64,000 bases of DNA from Natrinema zhouii (GCF_013456555.2 NZ_CP059154.1:3596001-3660000); one strand, 5' to 3'; numbered from the stretch's first letter, positions 8,475-17,773 are shown. The notes: generated by a model from the sequence alone, not told the origin. Numbers and translations: made by a program.

Positions 8475-9228
8475 TTATTCGTCGTGATTTGCCGTCGCTG
8501 CGAGCCCCTCATCGACAGTCTCAGCACCGGGCTTAGGTTCCGACGGCGCTGTCACGGCGCGATCACCGTCCGAAAGCGCCTCGAGCGAGACGACTAACGC
8601 CGCACCGAGGAGGACGAGTCCGCCGGCGACGCCGAACGCGACGGTGTAGCCGATGGTGGCGACCCACCCGCCGAGAACGCCGCCGAGTGCGCCGCCGATC
8701 GCTCCCAGCGCGACGTAGGCTCCGAGTGCCTCTCCGCGGAGCCCCGGCGGCGCCGAAGGCGACGGTCGCAGCCAGCCCCGCCACGGCGACGGTCACCGGG
8801 AACAGCACCCCCCTCGCGGCGAGGACGCCGGTCTGCAGGAGCCGAACGTCGTACCGCCCCGAGAGCTGGCCTGCGACCTCGTAACAGACCGCCGAGCCGA
8901 GGCTCGAGGCCAGATAGAGCGCGAACACCTGTCCCGAATCGAAGCCGGCGTCGGTCAGAAACAGCGGGAGCGGTGCCCAGAAGGCGGCCGAGCCGGTGAA
9001 GAAGAACGCTCCGGCGACGAAGTACGTGGTCATCGCCGGCTCGAGTCGGGTCGCGAGCCGGCCGAACGCGATCGCCCCGGGTGCGGCGACGCCGGCGGCC
9101 GTCGCGGCCAGCACACCCAGCTGGACCGGCGTTGCGCCGAGTTCGACGATGTAGAGCGGGACCAGCAGGGACGCCCCGCCGAATGCGATCGAATCGAGTC
9201 CCCACGCGTCGAGCCAGCGATCCGTCAT
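8475..9228 (-). pseudogene. MFS transporter, frameshifted and internally deleted
   Basis: From ATG 9228 the frame gives MTDRWLDAWGLDSIAFGGASLLVPLYIVELG, a typical haloarchaeal major-facilitator start, and runs to VAFGAAGA. The frame then breaks at a run of four C (8742-8745). Removing one base restores LRGEALGAYVALGAIGGALGGVLGGWVATI and a normal C-terminus ending at the stop 8475-8477. The repaired protein would still be only about 250 residues against the usual 380-400. FGRLATRLE joins PAMTTYFVAGAFFF without the expected helices 3-6, so a middle segment seems to be missing too. I therefore call it a decayed gene. A sequencing error could explain the frameshift but not the missing helices. 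Confidence 0.75.
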
Positions 9229-9345
9229 CGTCCGTCCCTGGAACGCGAACAGGTAAGTAGTAGCGATCGTCGACTCATCGGTTCGACTCACCGCTACCGG
9301 TGGCGTCAACCGGGAGTTCAAGTACACCCTCGTCCATTTCCGGGT

Positions 9346-10365
9346 ATGCGCATCGCAATCCTCGCTCACGAGAAGTTTCCCGATCGGGCCAAGACCGCCC
9401 TCGGCGTCCTCCGATACGCCGACCACGACATCGTCGCCGTCCTCGACCGAGACCGTGCCGGTCACCGGGTCGGCGATTTCGTCCCCGACGTCCAGGACGC
9501 GCCGATCGTCGCCGAGATGGCTTCCCTCGAGCCCGACGCCGTCGACGCCCTGCTGATCGGTATCGCCCCGATCGGCGGCGGCTTCGACGAGAGCTGGCGC
9601 GAAGACGTCCGAACGGCCCTCGAGAACGGCTGTGACGTGATATCGGGGCTTCACTCCTTCCTCGCCAATGACGAGGAGTTCGCCCGGTTGGCGGCCGAAA
9701 ACGACTGCGAGATCCGAGACGTTCGGAAGCCGCCGGCGGATCTCACGGTCAGCCAGGGCGTCGCGAGCGAGGTCGACGCCGAGGTGATCCTCACCGTCGG
9801 CACCGACTGCTCGGTCGGCAAGATGACGACGACGATGGAGCTCGCTCGAGACGCCCGCGCGGCCGGCCACGACGCAGCCGTGATCCCGACCGGCCAGACC
9901 GGGATCATGATCGAGGGCTGGGGCAATCCGATCGACCGCGTCGTCAGCGACTTCACCGCGGGCGCGGTCGAGGAGATGATCCTCGAGAAAGGAAACGAGC
10001 ACGACTACCTCTTCGTCGAGGGCCAAGGCAGCATCGTCCACCCGGCGTACTCACCGGTCACGCTGGGAATCCTCCACGGCTCGATGGCTGATACGCTCGT
10101 GCTCTGTCACGAGGCCGGCCGGGAGGCGATCCACGGCTACGAGTCGTTCTCGCTGCCGTCGGTCCCCACCTACGTCGATCTCTACGAGAGCGTCGCCGAA
10201 CCGGTCGCGGAGAGTCGGGTCGTCGCCGGTGCGATAAACACCGCCGGTCTCGAGGACGACGAGGACGCCCGCGAGGCGGTCGCGGCGTACGCCGACGCGC
10301 TCGGCGCACCCGCGACCGACGTGATCCGCTTCGGGACCGACGAACTGCTCGAGGCGGTACTCTGA
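9346..10365 (+). CDS. dgcN: DUF1611 family protein, D-glutamate N-acetyltransferase DgcN
   Basis: A 339-residue protein with the DUF1611 layout: a Rossmann-like N-terminal half and a P-loop-like motif GTDCSVGKMTT at residues 152-162, followed by IPTGQTGIMIEGWG and DYLFVEGQGSIVHPAYS. DUF1611 genes paired with a dipeptide-epimerase-like gene have been described as DgcN and DgcA, which convert D-glutamate to L-glutamate through N-acetyl-D-glutamate in marine bacteria and haloarchaea. The dgcA-like gene starts one base after this stop, so they form an operon. The role rests on family and gene pairing; the substrate is not visible in the sequence. Confidence 0.85.
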   Translation: MRIAILAHEKFPDRAKTALGVLRYADHDIVAVLDRDRAGHRVGDFVPDVQDAPIVAEMASLEPDAVDALLIGIAPIGGGFDESWREDVRTALENGCDVISGLHSFLANDEEFARLAAENDCEIRDVRKPPADLTVSQGVASEVDAEVILTVGTDCSVGKMTTTMELARDARAAGHDAAVIPTGQTGIMIEGWGNPIDRVVSDFTAGAVEEMILEKGNEHDYLFVEGQGSIVHPAYSPVTLGILHGSMADTLVLCHEAGREAIHGYESFSLPSVPTYVDLYESVAEPVAESRVVAGAINTAGLEDDEDAREAVAAYADALGAPATDVIRFGTDELLEAVL

Positions 10366-10366
10366 G

Positions 10367-11425
10367 ATGACCCTCGAGACGGCTTTCGAACGGCGCTCGC
10401 TGCCCCTCGAGTACCCCTTCGGGATCGCCCGCGGGACGACGACCGAGACCGACGTCGTCTTCGTTCGGATCGGAGACGCGGCCGACGACGGCCTAACTGG
10501 TATCGGCGCTGCCGCGCCGTCCGCTCACTACGGCGAGACCGCCGCGACGGTCGAAGCCGTCCTGCCCGACCTGCTGGCGGTCGTCGAGGACGTCGGCGAT
10601 CCTCACCAACTCGAGCGGATCGAACGGGAGCTGCGCGAGACCGTTCGACGGAATCCGTCGGCCCGCACCGCGGTGAGCATCGCGCTTCACGATCTCGTCG
10701 CGAAACGGCTCGAGGAGCCGCTGTATCGCTACTGGGGACTCGATCCGGCGGAGACGCTCGAGACGTCCTACACCATCGGACTCGACGACCTCGAGACGAT
10801 GCGCGAGAAGACCGAGACGGCGCTCGAGCGCGGGTACGGCACGCTGAAGGTCAAGCTCGGCACCGACCGCGATCTCGAGATCGTCCGGACGATCCGGTCA
10901 GTCGCGCCGGACGTCCGGCTGTTCGTCGACGCGAACGAGGCCTGGACGCCCCGCGAGGCGGTCTCGAAGATCGAGCGGCTCGCCAGGTTCGATCTCGCGT
11001 TTGTCGAACAGCCGGTCCCCGCGGAAGACCCCGAGGGGCTCCGGTTCGTCTACGAGCATTCGGCGCTGCCGATCGCCGCCGACGAGTCCTGCGTGACGCT
11101 CGCGGATATTCCACGGATCGCCGACCGCTGTGACATCGCGAACCTGAAACTAATGAAGTGCGGCGGGCTGCTGGAAGCCAAGCGGATGATCCACGCGGCC
11201 CGCGCTCACGGCCTCGAGGTCATGTACGGCTGTATGACCGAATCCGACGCCTCGATCGCGGCGGCCTGTCACCTCGCCCCGCTGCTGGACTACGCCGACC
11301 TCGACGGCTCGCTGTTGCTGGCCGACGACCCCGCCGACGGCGTCCCGATGCCCGACGGTCGGATCGATCTCGCCGGCCTCGAGCGGCCGGGGACGGGCGC
11401 CGTCCTCGAGTCCGAATTCGACTGA
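10367..11425 (+). CDS. dgcA: enolase-superfamily epimerase, N-acetyl-D-glutamate racemase DgcA
   Basis: A muconate-lactonizing-enzyme-subgroup member of the enolase superfamily, 352 residues. It shows the catalytic KxK (TLKVKLG, Lys161 and Lys163), the metal ligands in FVDANEAW, FVEQPV and IAADESC, and the distal lysine in IANLKLMKCGG. Family members of this branch are annotated as dipeptide epimerases. Next to dgcN the likely job is racemising N-acetyl-D-glutamate to the L form. Start ATG 10367 is separated from the dgcN stop by one base, which implies translational coupling. Confidence 0.88.
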   Translation: MTLETAFERRSLPLEYPFGIARGTTTETDVVFVRIGDAADDGLTGIGAAAPSAHYGETAATVEAVLPDLLAVVEDVGDPHQLERIERELRETVRRNPSARTAVSIALHDLVAKRLEEPLYRYWGLDPAETLETSYTIGLDDLETMREKTETALERGYGTLKVKLGTDRDLEIVRTIRSVAPDVRLFVDANEAWTPREAVSKIERLARFDLAFVEQPVPAEDPEGLRFVYEHSALPIAADESCVTLADIPRIADRCDIANLKLMKCGGLLEAKRMIHAARAHGLEVMYGCMTESDASIAAACHLAPLLDYADLDGSLLLADDPADGVPMPDGRIDLAGLERPGTGAVLESEFD

Positions 11426-11537
11426 GTGCGGGAGTTCGAGCGTCGGCCTCCGAGACCGGTCGAGTGGTCACCGGCGACGACTGTCAGCGCGACCACCAAC
11501 GGGGTTTCATATCGGTCGTCGGTGTGGGACGTGTGGT

Positions 11538-12416
11538 ATGCACGACAGTGACGGCGATCTTCCCGTGTCCCGTCGGGCGCTATTGCGGGCGTCGGCCGGG
11601 ACGGTCGCGCTCTCGGCGGTCGGCAGCGCGCGAGCCGATGAGGACGGCGGCGAGCCAGCGGTCGCACCGCGGTTCGATCAGGGATGCCCGGACGCGACCC
11701 TCGAGCCCGGAATGGCACACTGCGAGGGGACGAGTATGGAAGGGTGTGCGGACGACCATCCGGCGACGACCGAACTCCGGTCGGGGGTCGCCGAGAGTCT
11801 CGAGAGCCGGTTTCCCGACGCGAACGCGCTGATCGACGCGGGGTTCAAGCCGTATTTCGATACGCTCGAGACGGGGGACGACAGCTGGTCGCACTGGCTC
11901 AGTCCGGATTTCATCGGTGACGACGACGTTCTGAACCCGGAGCGGCCGGAATCGGTCCTCGTCGACAACGAATCGTGGCGGTCGATGGGCGTCATGTTCA
12001 TCGCGACGCGCGGTGGGGAACCGACCGAGCCGCCGGCGGTCTACGGCGCGAGCGAGTCCACGGACCGGTGTTCGCCGTGGCACGCTCACACCGGCCTCCC
12101 GGGGCGATTCGGCTGGTGGTACTACCAGCAGGCCTACGAACGCGAGTTCGAGGGCGGCGACCTCGAGTTCCCCTGTCGAACCCCCTGTATGCTCCACGTC
12201 TGGGCCGTCGATCACCCCGAGAGCGTCTATACGCACGACGCGCCCCCGCAGGAGGATCGCGAGCTGTCGCCCGCCGACGATCCCGAATTCGATACCGACG
12301 CCGTCCCCGGGGAGGACGAACTCGGCTGGGACGTGCTTCCGAACAGCCTCGTCCCCGAGCGAACCCCCGACGAGTTCTCCCTGCCCGGTCCCTTCGGCAT
12401 CGACCTCGGACTGTGA
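11538..12416 (+). CDS. Tat-exported protein of unknown function
   Basis: The product has a twin-arginine signal (SRRALLRASAGTVALSAVGSARA), so it is exported folded. The mature part is rich in acidic and aromatic residues and contains conserved-looking blocks such as WRSMGVMFIATRGG, CSPWHAHTGLPGRFGWWYYQQAYE and PCRTPCMLHVWAVDHPE, with several cysteines and histidines that could bind a metal. I do not recognise the family. It is not obviously linked to dgcNA (112-base gap) and is followed by a convergent kinase gene. Confidence 0.75.
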   Translation: MHDSDGDLPVSRRALLRASAGTVALSAVGSARADEDGGEPAVAPRFDQGCPDATLEPGMAHCEGTSMEGCADDHPATTELRSGVAESLESRFPDANALIDAGFKPYFDTLETGDDSWSHWLSPDFIGDDDVLNPERPESVLVDNESWRSMGVMFIATRGGEPTEPPAVYGASESTDRCSPWHAHTGLPGRFGWWYYQQAYEREFEGGDLEFPCRTPCMLHVWAVDHPESVYTHDAPPQEDRELSPADDPEFDTDAVPGEDELGWDVLPNSLVPERTPDEFSLPGPFGIDLGL

Positions 12417-12491
12417 CCTCCGTCCGACGGACCGCAACGAGCCGGCGAACTCACTCGCGCAGGTGGTGGCGCGCTCGACCGCGATGAGCCG

Positions 12492-12938
12492 TCACTCGAG
12501 CCAGGCCTCGAGTGCAGCCACGACCCGTCCGGTCGCCTCGTCGGGTCCGCACCGATCGGTATCGATCTCGAGGTCGGCGTCCGGCGCTTCGAACTCCCTG
12601 TAGACGACGTGAACGCCCTGCTCCGCGATCGGCTCCGCTCGCTCTCGATTGCGCTCGAGACAGGTCTCGAGACTCGCGGTCACGAGGACGAACCGAACGT
12701 CGCCGAGCGTCCGAAACCCCGTCTGCCACTCCCGACGGTAGAACGTGCCGTCGACGATCGTGATCCCGTCCGCGGGAGCCGCCGCGACCTGCTCGGCCAG
12801 TTGCTCGTAGGTGCGACTCGAGAAGTCGTCGGAGTGGAACAGCCGGACCGGGCGGTCCCGCTCCTCGAGTCGGCGGCGAACGCGGGTCGCGATGGTGGTC
12901 TTTCCGGCACCCGGCGGCCCGCAGATGACGACGATCAC
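12492..12938 (-). CDS. small P-loop kinase (APS kinase / PSTK-like)
   Basis: The 148-residue protein starts MIVVICGPPGAGKTTIA, a Walker A motif, then has LFHSDDFSSRTYEQL and ITIVDGTFYRREW, the acidic and VDG-type motifs found in adenylylsulfate kinases, zeta-toxin-like kinases and O-phosphoseryl-tRNA kinase. It also has a LID-like arginine-rich segment (CLERNRERAEP). The substrate cannot be assigned. A neighbouring toxin-antitoxin partner is not seen. It stands alone between a convergent Tat protein gene and a small zinc-ribbon gene. Confidence 0.75.
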   Translation of the reverse strand: MIVVICGPPGAGKTTIATRVRRRLEERDRPVRLFHSDDFSSRTYEQLAEQVAAAPADGITIVDGTFYRREWQTGFRTLGDVRFVLVTASLETCLERNRERAEPIAEQGVHVVYREFEAPDADLEIDTDRCGPDEATGRVVAALEAWLE

Positions 12939-13005
12939 GCACGCCGGTAACAGCCGGGGCTATATCCGTCGTGGGATTCGCGACGAGAGGTCGCGAAGAG
13001 CCCCT

Positions 13006-13140
13006 TCAGACGATCGACGAACCCGTCGTCTCGGACTCGAGGGCCGCGAGACACTGCCGGCAGTAGGTGTAGAAGGGGTCGTTTTCGGTCCCGCAGACCG
13101 AACACCGCTGCCGATCCGTTGTCTCGGACGCGGTCGACAT
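13006..13140 (-). CDS. 44-residue zinc-ribbon microprotein
   Basis: ATG at 13140, stop at 13006-13008. The product contains CSVCGTENDPFYTYCRQC, a CxxC-(11)-CxxC zinc ribbon similar to double-zinc-ribbon DUF7577-type haloarchaeal proteins. Short polar tails flank it. It lies 76 bases from the end of the downstream membrane-protein gene and 67 bases from the kinase. Recognisable only by its cysteine pattern. Confidence 0.7.
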   Translation of the reverse strand: MSTASETTDRQRCSVCGTENDPFYTYCRQCLAALESETTGSSIV

Positions 13141-13216
13141 ACCGATCGATTCGGACTCGAAACGAATACCGACTGGGCCACCGTCTGCAAGTGCCGTCGA
13201 GCGCAGGCCGTCACCC

Positions 13217-14260
13217 TCAGCCGAGATCCTCGTCGCGCGCGGACTCCCGGAGGATGAACGGCCCCATCGCCAGCGTCCGCTTGGCGACGGTCGCGATCCG
13301 GAGGATGTAGACGATGAAGATGACGAAGGGCGCGATGCCGACGACGAAGCCCGCGCTGGTCAGCCAGACGAGGTTGTCGACCCCCAGCGTCGTCCCCGGG
13401 AGCGCGTTGGCGTCGACGTACATCAGCATGAGCCCCATCACCGTCAGCGCCGGCACCGCCACGTACAGCAGCGCCCGCGAGAGGTTGATCAGCTCCCACT
13501 GGAAGTACAGCGTCTTGAAGTGCTCGCGCGCCGGGCCGAAGAGCTTGAGAACGGTGATCATCTCGTCGATTTCCTCGTCGGCTTCGTCCGAGAGTTCCTC
13601 GCCATGATCGGCACGGATCTGGCGAGCGTCGTAGATCTTCCGCGAGTAGTTGAATGCGAGCGCGTTCCAGATCACTTCGAAGGTGCCGAACTGCGCGTCC
13701 TCGAGGTTCTCCTTGACCGTCCGGGCATTGCCGGTCACGTCGTCGGCGTAGTCGCGTATCCGTTCCTGGAGTTCGTCGCTGAGGTCGGTATCGTCCGCCA
13801 CCGCCGACTCGAAGTCGGTCGCTTCGTCCTCGATTCCATCGACGAGTTCGTAGAGGAACCCCGCGGGCTCCGGCGGAGTCACGTCTTCCTCGAGCTCGTC
13901 CTCGGTGTCCTGGCGGAAGTTCATTGCCTCCTGCATTCGCTCGCGCTGGTCGCCAACCGCGCCGAGCTCCTGGGAGAGCACCAGCTGATTGATCGTAACG
14001 ACGATGGATGTGCCGGTGATGATCGCGCCGATGAACGCGGAGAAGATCCAGAAGGTACCGTTGCTGGACGCGACGATCACGCGCAGCGGCGTGAGACCGA
14101 TCTGGCTGAGTCCGACGAGGACGCCGTAGACGATCGCGAGCACGATCCCCGTGAACAGCCAGCGGTTCAGACGCAACAGGAGATAGAGGCGCGGACCGTT
14201 CAGCTGGTCGTGTTCGGCCGATCCGCCGCTCTCGTCGGTGTTCGAATCCGAAGTATCCAT
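13217..14260 (-). CDS. four-helix membrane protein, paralogue A
   Basis: A 347-residue protein with two N-terminal membrane helices (about 38-60 and 67-90, including ITGTSIVVTINQLVLSQELG), a soluble helical middle of about 190 residues, and two C-terminal helices ending in RIATVAKRTLAMGPFI. The next gene on the same strand is a clear paralogue sharing the NQL(V/I)LSQE, AREQFKT-type and R.AT...R....GP motifs at the same positions. No catalytic signature is visible. The topology resembles proteins that place a sensor or scaffold domain on the cytoplasmic face. Start ATG 14260 removes a basic, non-conserved upstream reading. Confidence 0.75.
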   Translation of the reverse strand: MDTSDSNTDESGGSAEHDQLNGPRLYLLLRLNRWLFTGIVLAIVYGVLVGLSQIGLTPLRVIVASSNGTFWIFSAFIGAIITGTSIVVTINQLVLSQELGAVGDQRERMQEAMNFRQDTEDELEEDVTPPEPAGFLYELVDGIEDEATDFESAVADDTDLSDELQERIRDYADDVTGNARTVKENLEDAQFGTFEVIWNALAFNYSRKIYDARQIRADHGEELSDEADEEIDEMITVLKLFGPAREHFKTLYFQWELINLSRALLYVAVPALTVMGLMLMYVDANALPGTTLGVDNLVWLTSAGFVVGIAPFVIFIVYILRIATVAKRTLAMGPFILRESARDEDLG

Positions 14261-14474
14261 TCGGCGACCTGAACCGACCACGAGTGTGGGCAAAAGCGTG
14301 TCGACCGGCAGACGACGAGCCGACGGCGCGTTCCCGACGCTGACCGCACTATCGCGTGACGCTACCCGCACCGCAACATCGTGTGACGCCCGATCGCACT
14401 TCCGCACAGTATGCCTCAAGGTCATGTGCGGCTGTACGACCGCCGTTCACTGGTTCGGTTTCGACAAACTGTAG

Positions 14475-15527
14475 CTACTCGGCGTCACCGTAGCTCACGT
14501 CGAACGGCCCCTCCTCGGGACCCTTCTGGGGGACCATCGGACCGACCGACGCGGTTCGGCGCGTGATGGTCGCGGTCCGGAGGATATAGGAGACGAGCAA
14601 CGCGAGCGGCGAGAGCACGATGAGAATCAGCACGCTCACGACGTAGGGGAGCACGGCGGCGCTGACGCTCGGTCCGGTCACGTCGGCGTAGAGGAGGCCG
14701 ACGAGGATCGCCGACAGGATCGACGGCACGCCACAGTACACCGTGAGCTGCGAGAATCGGGTGAGCTCCTGTTGCAGGTAGGTTGTCTTGAACTGCTCTC
14801 GAGCCACGTGGAACAGCTCCAGGGACTCGGTCAGGTCGTCGAGTCGATCCATCGCGGCCGGCGACAGTGAGTCCGCGTACTCGCCGCGCAGGTGGGTTCC
14901 GACGTACAGATGCCAGGACTCGTCGTACGTGATCGCCGCCGAAACGGCCGAGAACGTGTCGAACTCGGATCGCTCCATTCGGTCTTCGATCTGATCCGTC
15001 CGTTTCTGAACGCTATTCGTGTACCGAATGACCGTTTCGCGCAGCTCGTCGTCGTCGTGAGTCGCGACGGCGTCGGCGAGCCCGGCAGCGTCGTGATGGA
15101 TCGCTTCGACGATCAACTCGAGCACCCGCGTGGGCGACGCCGGGCTCGCGGGAACGGCCGCGTCGTCCGCGACGGCCTGCCGAAACTCCATGACCCCGTC
15201 GAGTCGCTCGCGGGCCTTGCCCGCTGCACTGAACTCTTGAGAGAGGATGAGCTGGTTGACCGAGACGACCAGCGTCACGAGCGAGAACGTGCCCGCGATC
15301 ATCCCGCTGGCGACGCGCGTCACGGAGTTCGGGTTGACGAAGGTGATAACACCGAGTTCGTACAGCCCGACGAGGAGAACGAAGATAGCGAGCGAAACCG
15401 CCGCTGCGACAGTCAATCGGTTACCTTTGACCAGGAACCACTCGCGGAACCGCGTCAACAACCCCGCTTGCGCCCCGATATCGGCACCGTAGGATTCGAG
15501 CGTCTCGTCGGTCTCGGAAGACCCCAT
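14475..15527 (-). CDS. four-helix membrane protein, paralogue B
   Basis: A 350-residue paralogue of the preceding product: two N-terminal helices (AVSLAIFVLLVGLYELG; GMIAGTFSLVTLVVSVNQLILSQEFSA), a soluble helical region with VMEFRQAVADD and AREQFKTTYLQQELTRFSQL, and two C-terminal helices ending RTATITRRTASVGPMV. The tandem pair lies 214 bases apart, each with its own upstream AT-rich sequence (CTCTTATTG on the minus strand about 27 bases before this start). Function unknown. The duplication seems old, because only motif blocks are shared. Confidence 0.75.
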   Translation of the reverse strand: MGSSETDETLESYGADIGAQAGLLTRFREWFLVKGNRLTVAAAVSLAIFVLLVGLYELGVITFVNPNSVTRVASGMIAGTFSLVTLVVSVNQLILSQEFSAAGKARERLDGVMEFRQAVADDAAVPASPASPTRVLELIVEAIHHDAAGLADAVATHDDDELRETVIRYTNSVQKRTDQIEDRMERSEFDTFSAVSAAITYDESWHLYVGTHLRGEYADSLSPAAMDRLDDLTESLELFHVAREQFKTTYLQQELTRFSQLTVYCGVPSILSAILVGLLYADVTGPSVSAAVLPYVVSVLILIVLSPLALLVSYILRTATITRRTASVGPMVPQKGPEEGPFDVSYGDAE

Positions 15528-15759
15528 AGCGACACGTTCAACCGACCCGACAATAAGAGCCGTCGTTGCAGACACCGCCAGCGTACGGTCTTTGTCGGCT
15601 CGACACAGTGAAGCGCGGTGACCGCGAACGGCCGGCCCGTTATCGACAGATGGTGATGCGAGGACCCGCCCTTCAAGGGCTACACTGAAATGCGTCCGCA
15701 GTGTCGATCCGATACATGCACGGTGACGGAACGAACTCGCAGACGAACGCTCGACGGCG

Positions 15760-16272
15760 ATGACCGGGTCGGATCCAACGAGCCGACGGCGAGTACTCAC
15801 GACACTGGGTACGGGAATCGCGGCCGCAGCCGCGGGTTGTCTCGGCAGTCAGGACGGTCTCGGCGGCCAGCCGACCTACGAGGACGGTACCGTTAGCGGG
15901 ATCAACGAGAGCAACGCCTCGAATCGGTCGGCGAGCGAGATGACCACGGCGTCGTCGCTCGCTCAACAGGAACCGAGCAGTTCAGTGACGCCGCTCGATC
16001 CGATCTCGCTGCGCAGCCACGAGTTCGTCGTCGAGAGCGGCTATCTCGGCTCGACGATTCAGGGAACCGTCGAAAACACGGGCAGCGACCGGATCCAGAC
16101 CGTCGAAGTACGGACGCGCGTCTACGACGACGCCGGGAACATGCTCGGCCGATATCTGGCCAGCACCGGCGACCTCAACGGCGGCTCGACCTGGGAGTTC
16201 CAGGTGATCGTCCTCGAGGCACCGTCGGACGTCGCTAGCTACGATATCACCGTTCTGGGAACGCCCTCCTGA
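15760..16272 (+). CDS. Tat lipoprotein with FxLYD-like domain
   Basis: A twin-arginine signal SRRRVLTTLGTGIAAAAAGC leads to a lipobox cysteine (AAAGC), so the protein is exported folded and anchored by lipid. A Ser/Asn/Gln linker follows. The C-terminal ~90 residues (SHEFVVESGYLGSTIQGTVENTGSD, VEVRTRVYDDAGNMLG, STWEFQV) match the FxLYD/immunoglobulin-like fold seen in many haloarchaeal lipoproteins. The role is probably structural or binding on the cell surface. It is transcribed away from the membrane paralogues. Confidence 0.85.
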   Translation: MTGSDPTSRRRVLTTLGTGIAAAAAGCLGSQDGLGGQPTYEDGTVSGINESNASNRSASEMTTASSLAQQEPSSSVTPLDPISLRSHEFVVESGYLGSTIQGTVENTGSDRIQTVEVRTRVYDDAGNMLGRYLASTGDLNGGSTWEFQVIVLEAPSDVASYDITVLGTPS

Positions 16273-16414
16273 CGGTCCCGAGTCGGGCCGTTTCGGGCCG
16301 TCACACGTAGTATGGCTCCGGATCACCTCATACCAACACGAGCGAGACGCCCCGAGTCGCCGACAGGAGAAGACGTCGCTGAACGAGCCCGAACGAGACG
16401 GCGCCGAACCGCGA

Positions 16415-16762
16415 TCAGTCGGGTGACCCGTTCAGTAGTTCGTCGGCTACCTGTTCGTAGACCCTCTCGACGCTGACGGCGAGCGTATACGCCGGCCGTC
16501 CCTTCCCGGTCGGCGACGTTTCCGTCGGATTGACTTCGTCGACGAGATTCTCGTCCTCGAGTCTGTACAGCGACCGGATGACGTCGGCCTCGGTGATCGT
16601 GCCGACGACCTCCGTGTCGACCTCCGGGAGGTGGCGCTGGCAGTGTCGGCGAAGCTCGTGCGTCTGGACCGGCGTCTCGTCCTCGCTGGCGAGTTTGGCG
16701 ACCCCGAGCAGAACCACCTGATTGGTCAGCGAGATGGACTCGAACGGCGACTCGTTGCTCAT
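16415..16762 (-). CDS. winged-helix DNA-binding protein, Cdc6-C-terminal-like
   Basis: The 115-residue product reads MSNESPFESISLTNQVVLLGVAKLASEDETPVQ onward, with a second half (EADVIRSLYRLEDENLVDEVN, then a GKGRPAYTL wing) typical of a winged helix. The start resembles the C-terminal winged helix of haloarchaeal Orc1/Cdc6 proteins, but no ATPase domain is present, so it is a stand-alone DNA-binding protein. Start ATG 16762 is chosen over an upstream start at 16810 because the extra 16 residues are not domain-like. Confidence 0.75.
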   Translation of the reverse strand: MSNESPFESISLTNQVVLLGVAKLASEDETPVQTHELRRHCQRHLPEVDTEVVGTITEADVIRSLYRLEDENLVDEVNPTETSPTGKGRPAYTLAVSVERVYEQVADELLNGSPD

Positions 16763-16912
16763 AGTGAACGCTTGCTCACGAACGATGGTAACCGTTTCTC
16801 TCCATTCCAAAAAAACAGAATCGGTACGCTCTCGGGAAACTATGATGGACGCAGGTTGCCGGCGGACTGACGTGGTGCTTCACCCTAACCCGCTGGCGTC
16901 AGCGGATGGCGC

Positions 16913-17773
16913 TTACGAGTTCTCTTCGTCCTGTAACTCTGCGAGTTCGGCCTCGACGTCTTCCTGATCCTCGCCCTCGAGCTCCATGAGTTCCTCCTCG
17001 TCGACCTCGCTTTCGGCATCGGAGTCGGCCGTCGTCTCGGACTCGGTCTCGGATTCGACCGCCGTCTCCGACTCGTCCGCCCCGACCTCGGATTTGAGCG
17101 TCTCGAGTTCGGCCTCGACGCCGCTGTCGGTCGAGAGCTGCTCGAGTTCGCGGTCGATGGTGTCCTTGTCGGAGAGGACGTCCTCGAACGCGCCGGACTC
17201 GTGGAGTTCGTCCATCGCGGCGGCGCGGGCCTCCATGTCCTCGGTCTGTTCTTCGGCGCGCTCGATGGCGCGGCCGACGTCTTCGAACTCCTCGCCGGTG
17301 GCCGTCATCGCTTCGGAGACCGTCGAGCTGGCCTTGGCGGCCTCGTGACGGGCCTTCATCGTCTCCTTCTTGGTCCGGAACTCCTCGATGCGGCTCTGGA
17401 GCTCGTCTTTCTGTTCGATCAGCCGGTCTTGCTGTCCCTGCAGGTCCGAGATCTGACGCTCCAGGTCCTCGATCTGGTTCATCTTCGTCTTCTTCTTCTC
17501 GAGGGCCTGTCGCGCCAGGTCTTCCCGGCCCTGCTGGACCGCCGTCCGGGCCTGCCCGTTGTGCTTCTCGACGTTTTCCTCGAGGCGGCGCTTCTGCATC
17601 TCGAGGCGCTTTTTCTGCGTGGTGAGATCGGCGATTCCCCGTTTGACCTGCTGGAGCTGGTCGCGCATCTGCTCGTACGAATAGTCCAGCGTTTCGGTCG
17701 GGTCCTCGGCCCGGTTGAGTACCGAGTTGAGTTTCGACCGGATGACGTAGGAAGCCCGAGAGAGGATGCCCAT
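16913..17773 (-). CDS. pspA: PspA/IM30 (ESCRT-III-like) membrane-remodelling protein
   Basis: A 286-residue, almost entirely helical protein starting MGILSRASYVIRSKLNSVLNRAEDPTETLDYSYEQM, the conserved amphipathic helix and first helix of PspA/Vipp1. It continues as long coiled coils (QLQQVKRGIADLTTQKKRLEMQ onward) and ends in an acidic, Ser/Glu-rich tail (about residues 215-286) typical of haloarchaeal versions. PspA-family proteins polymerise on membranes and protect them during stress. It is a single gene with its own start at 17773 in a T/A-rich context. Confidence 0.9.
   Translation of the reverse strand: MGILSRASYVIRSKLNSVLNRAEDPTETLDYSYEQMRDQLQQVKRGIADLTTQKKRLEMQKRRLEENVEKHNGQARTAVQQGREDLARQALEKKKTKMNQIEDLERQISDLQGQQDRLIEQKDELQSRIEEFRTKKETMKARHEAAKASSTVSEAMTATGEEFEDVGRAIERAEEQTEDMEARAAAMDELHESGAFEDVLSDKDTIDRELEQLSTDSGVEAELETLKSEVGADESETAVESETESETTADSDAESEVDEEELMELEGEDQEDVEAELAELQDEENS

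Noticed and set aside
16530..16721. Serine-rich frame opposite the winged-helix gene
   Set aside because: Mirror frame of an assigned gene, with the low-complexity Ser/Thr composition typical of haloarchaeal antisense frames.
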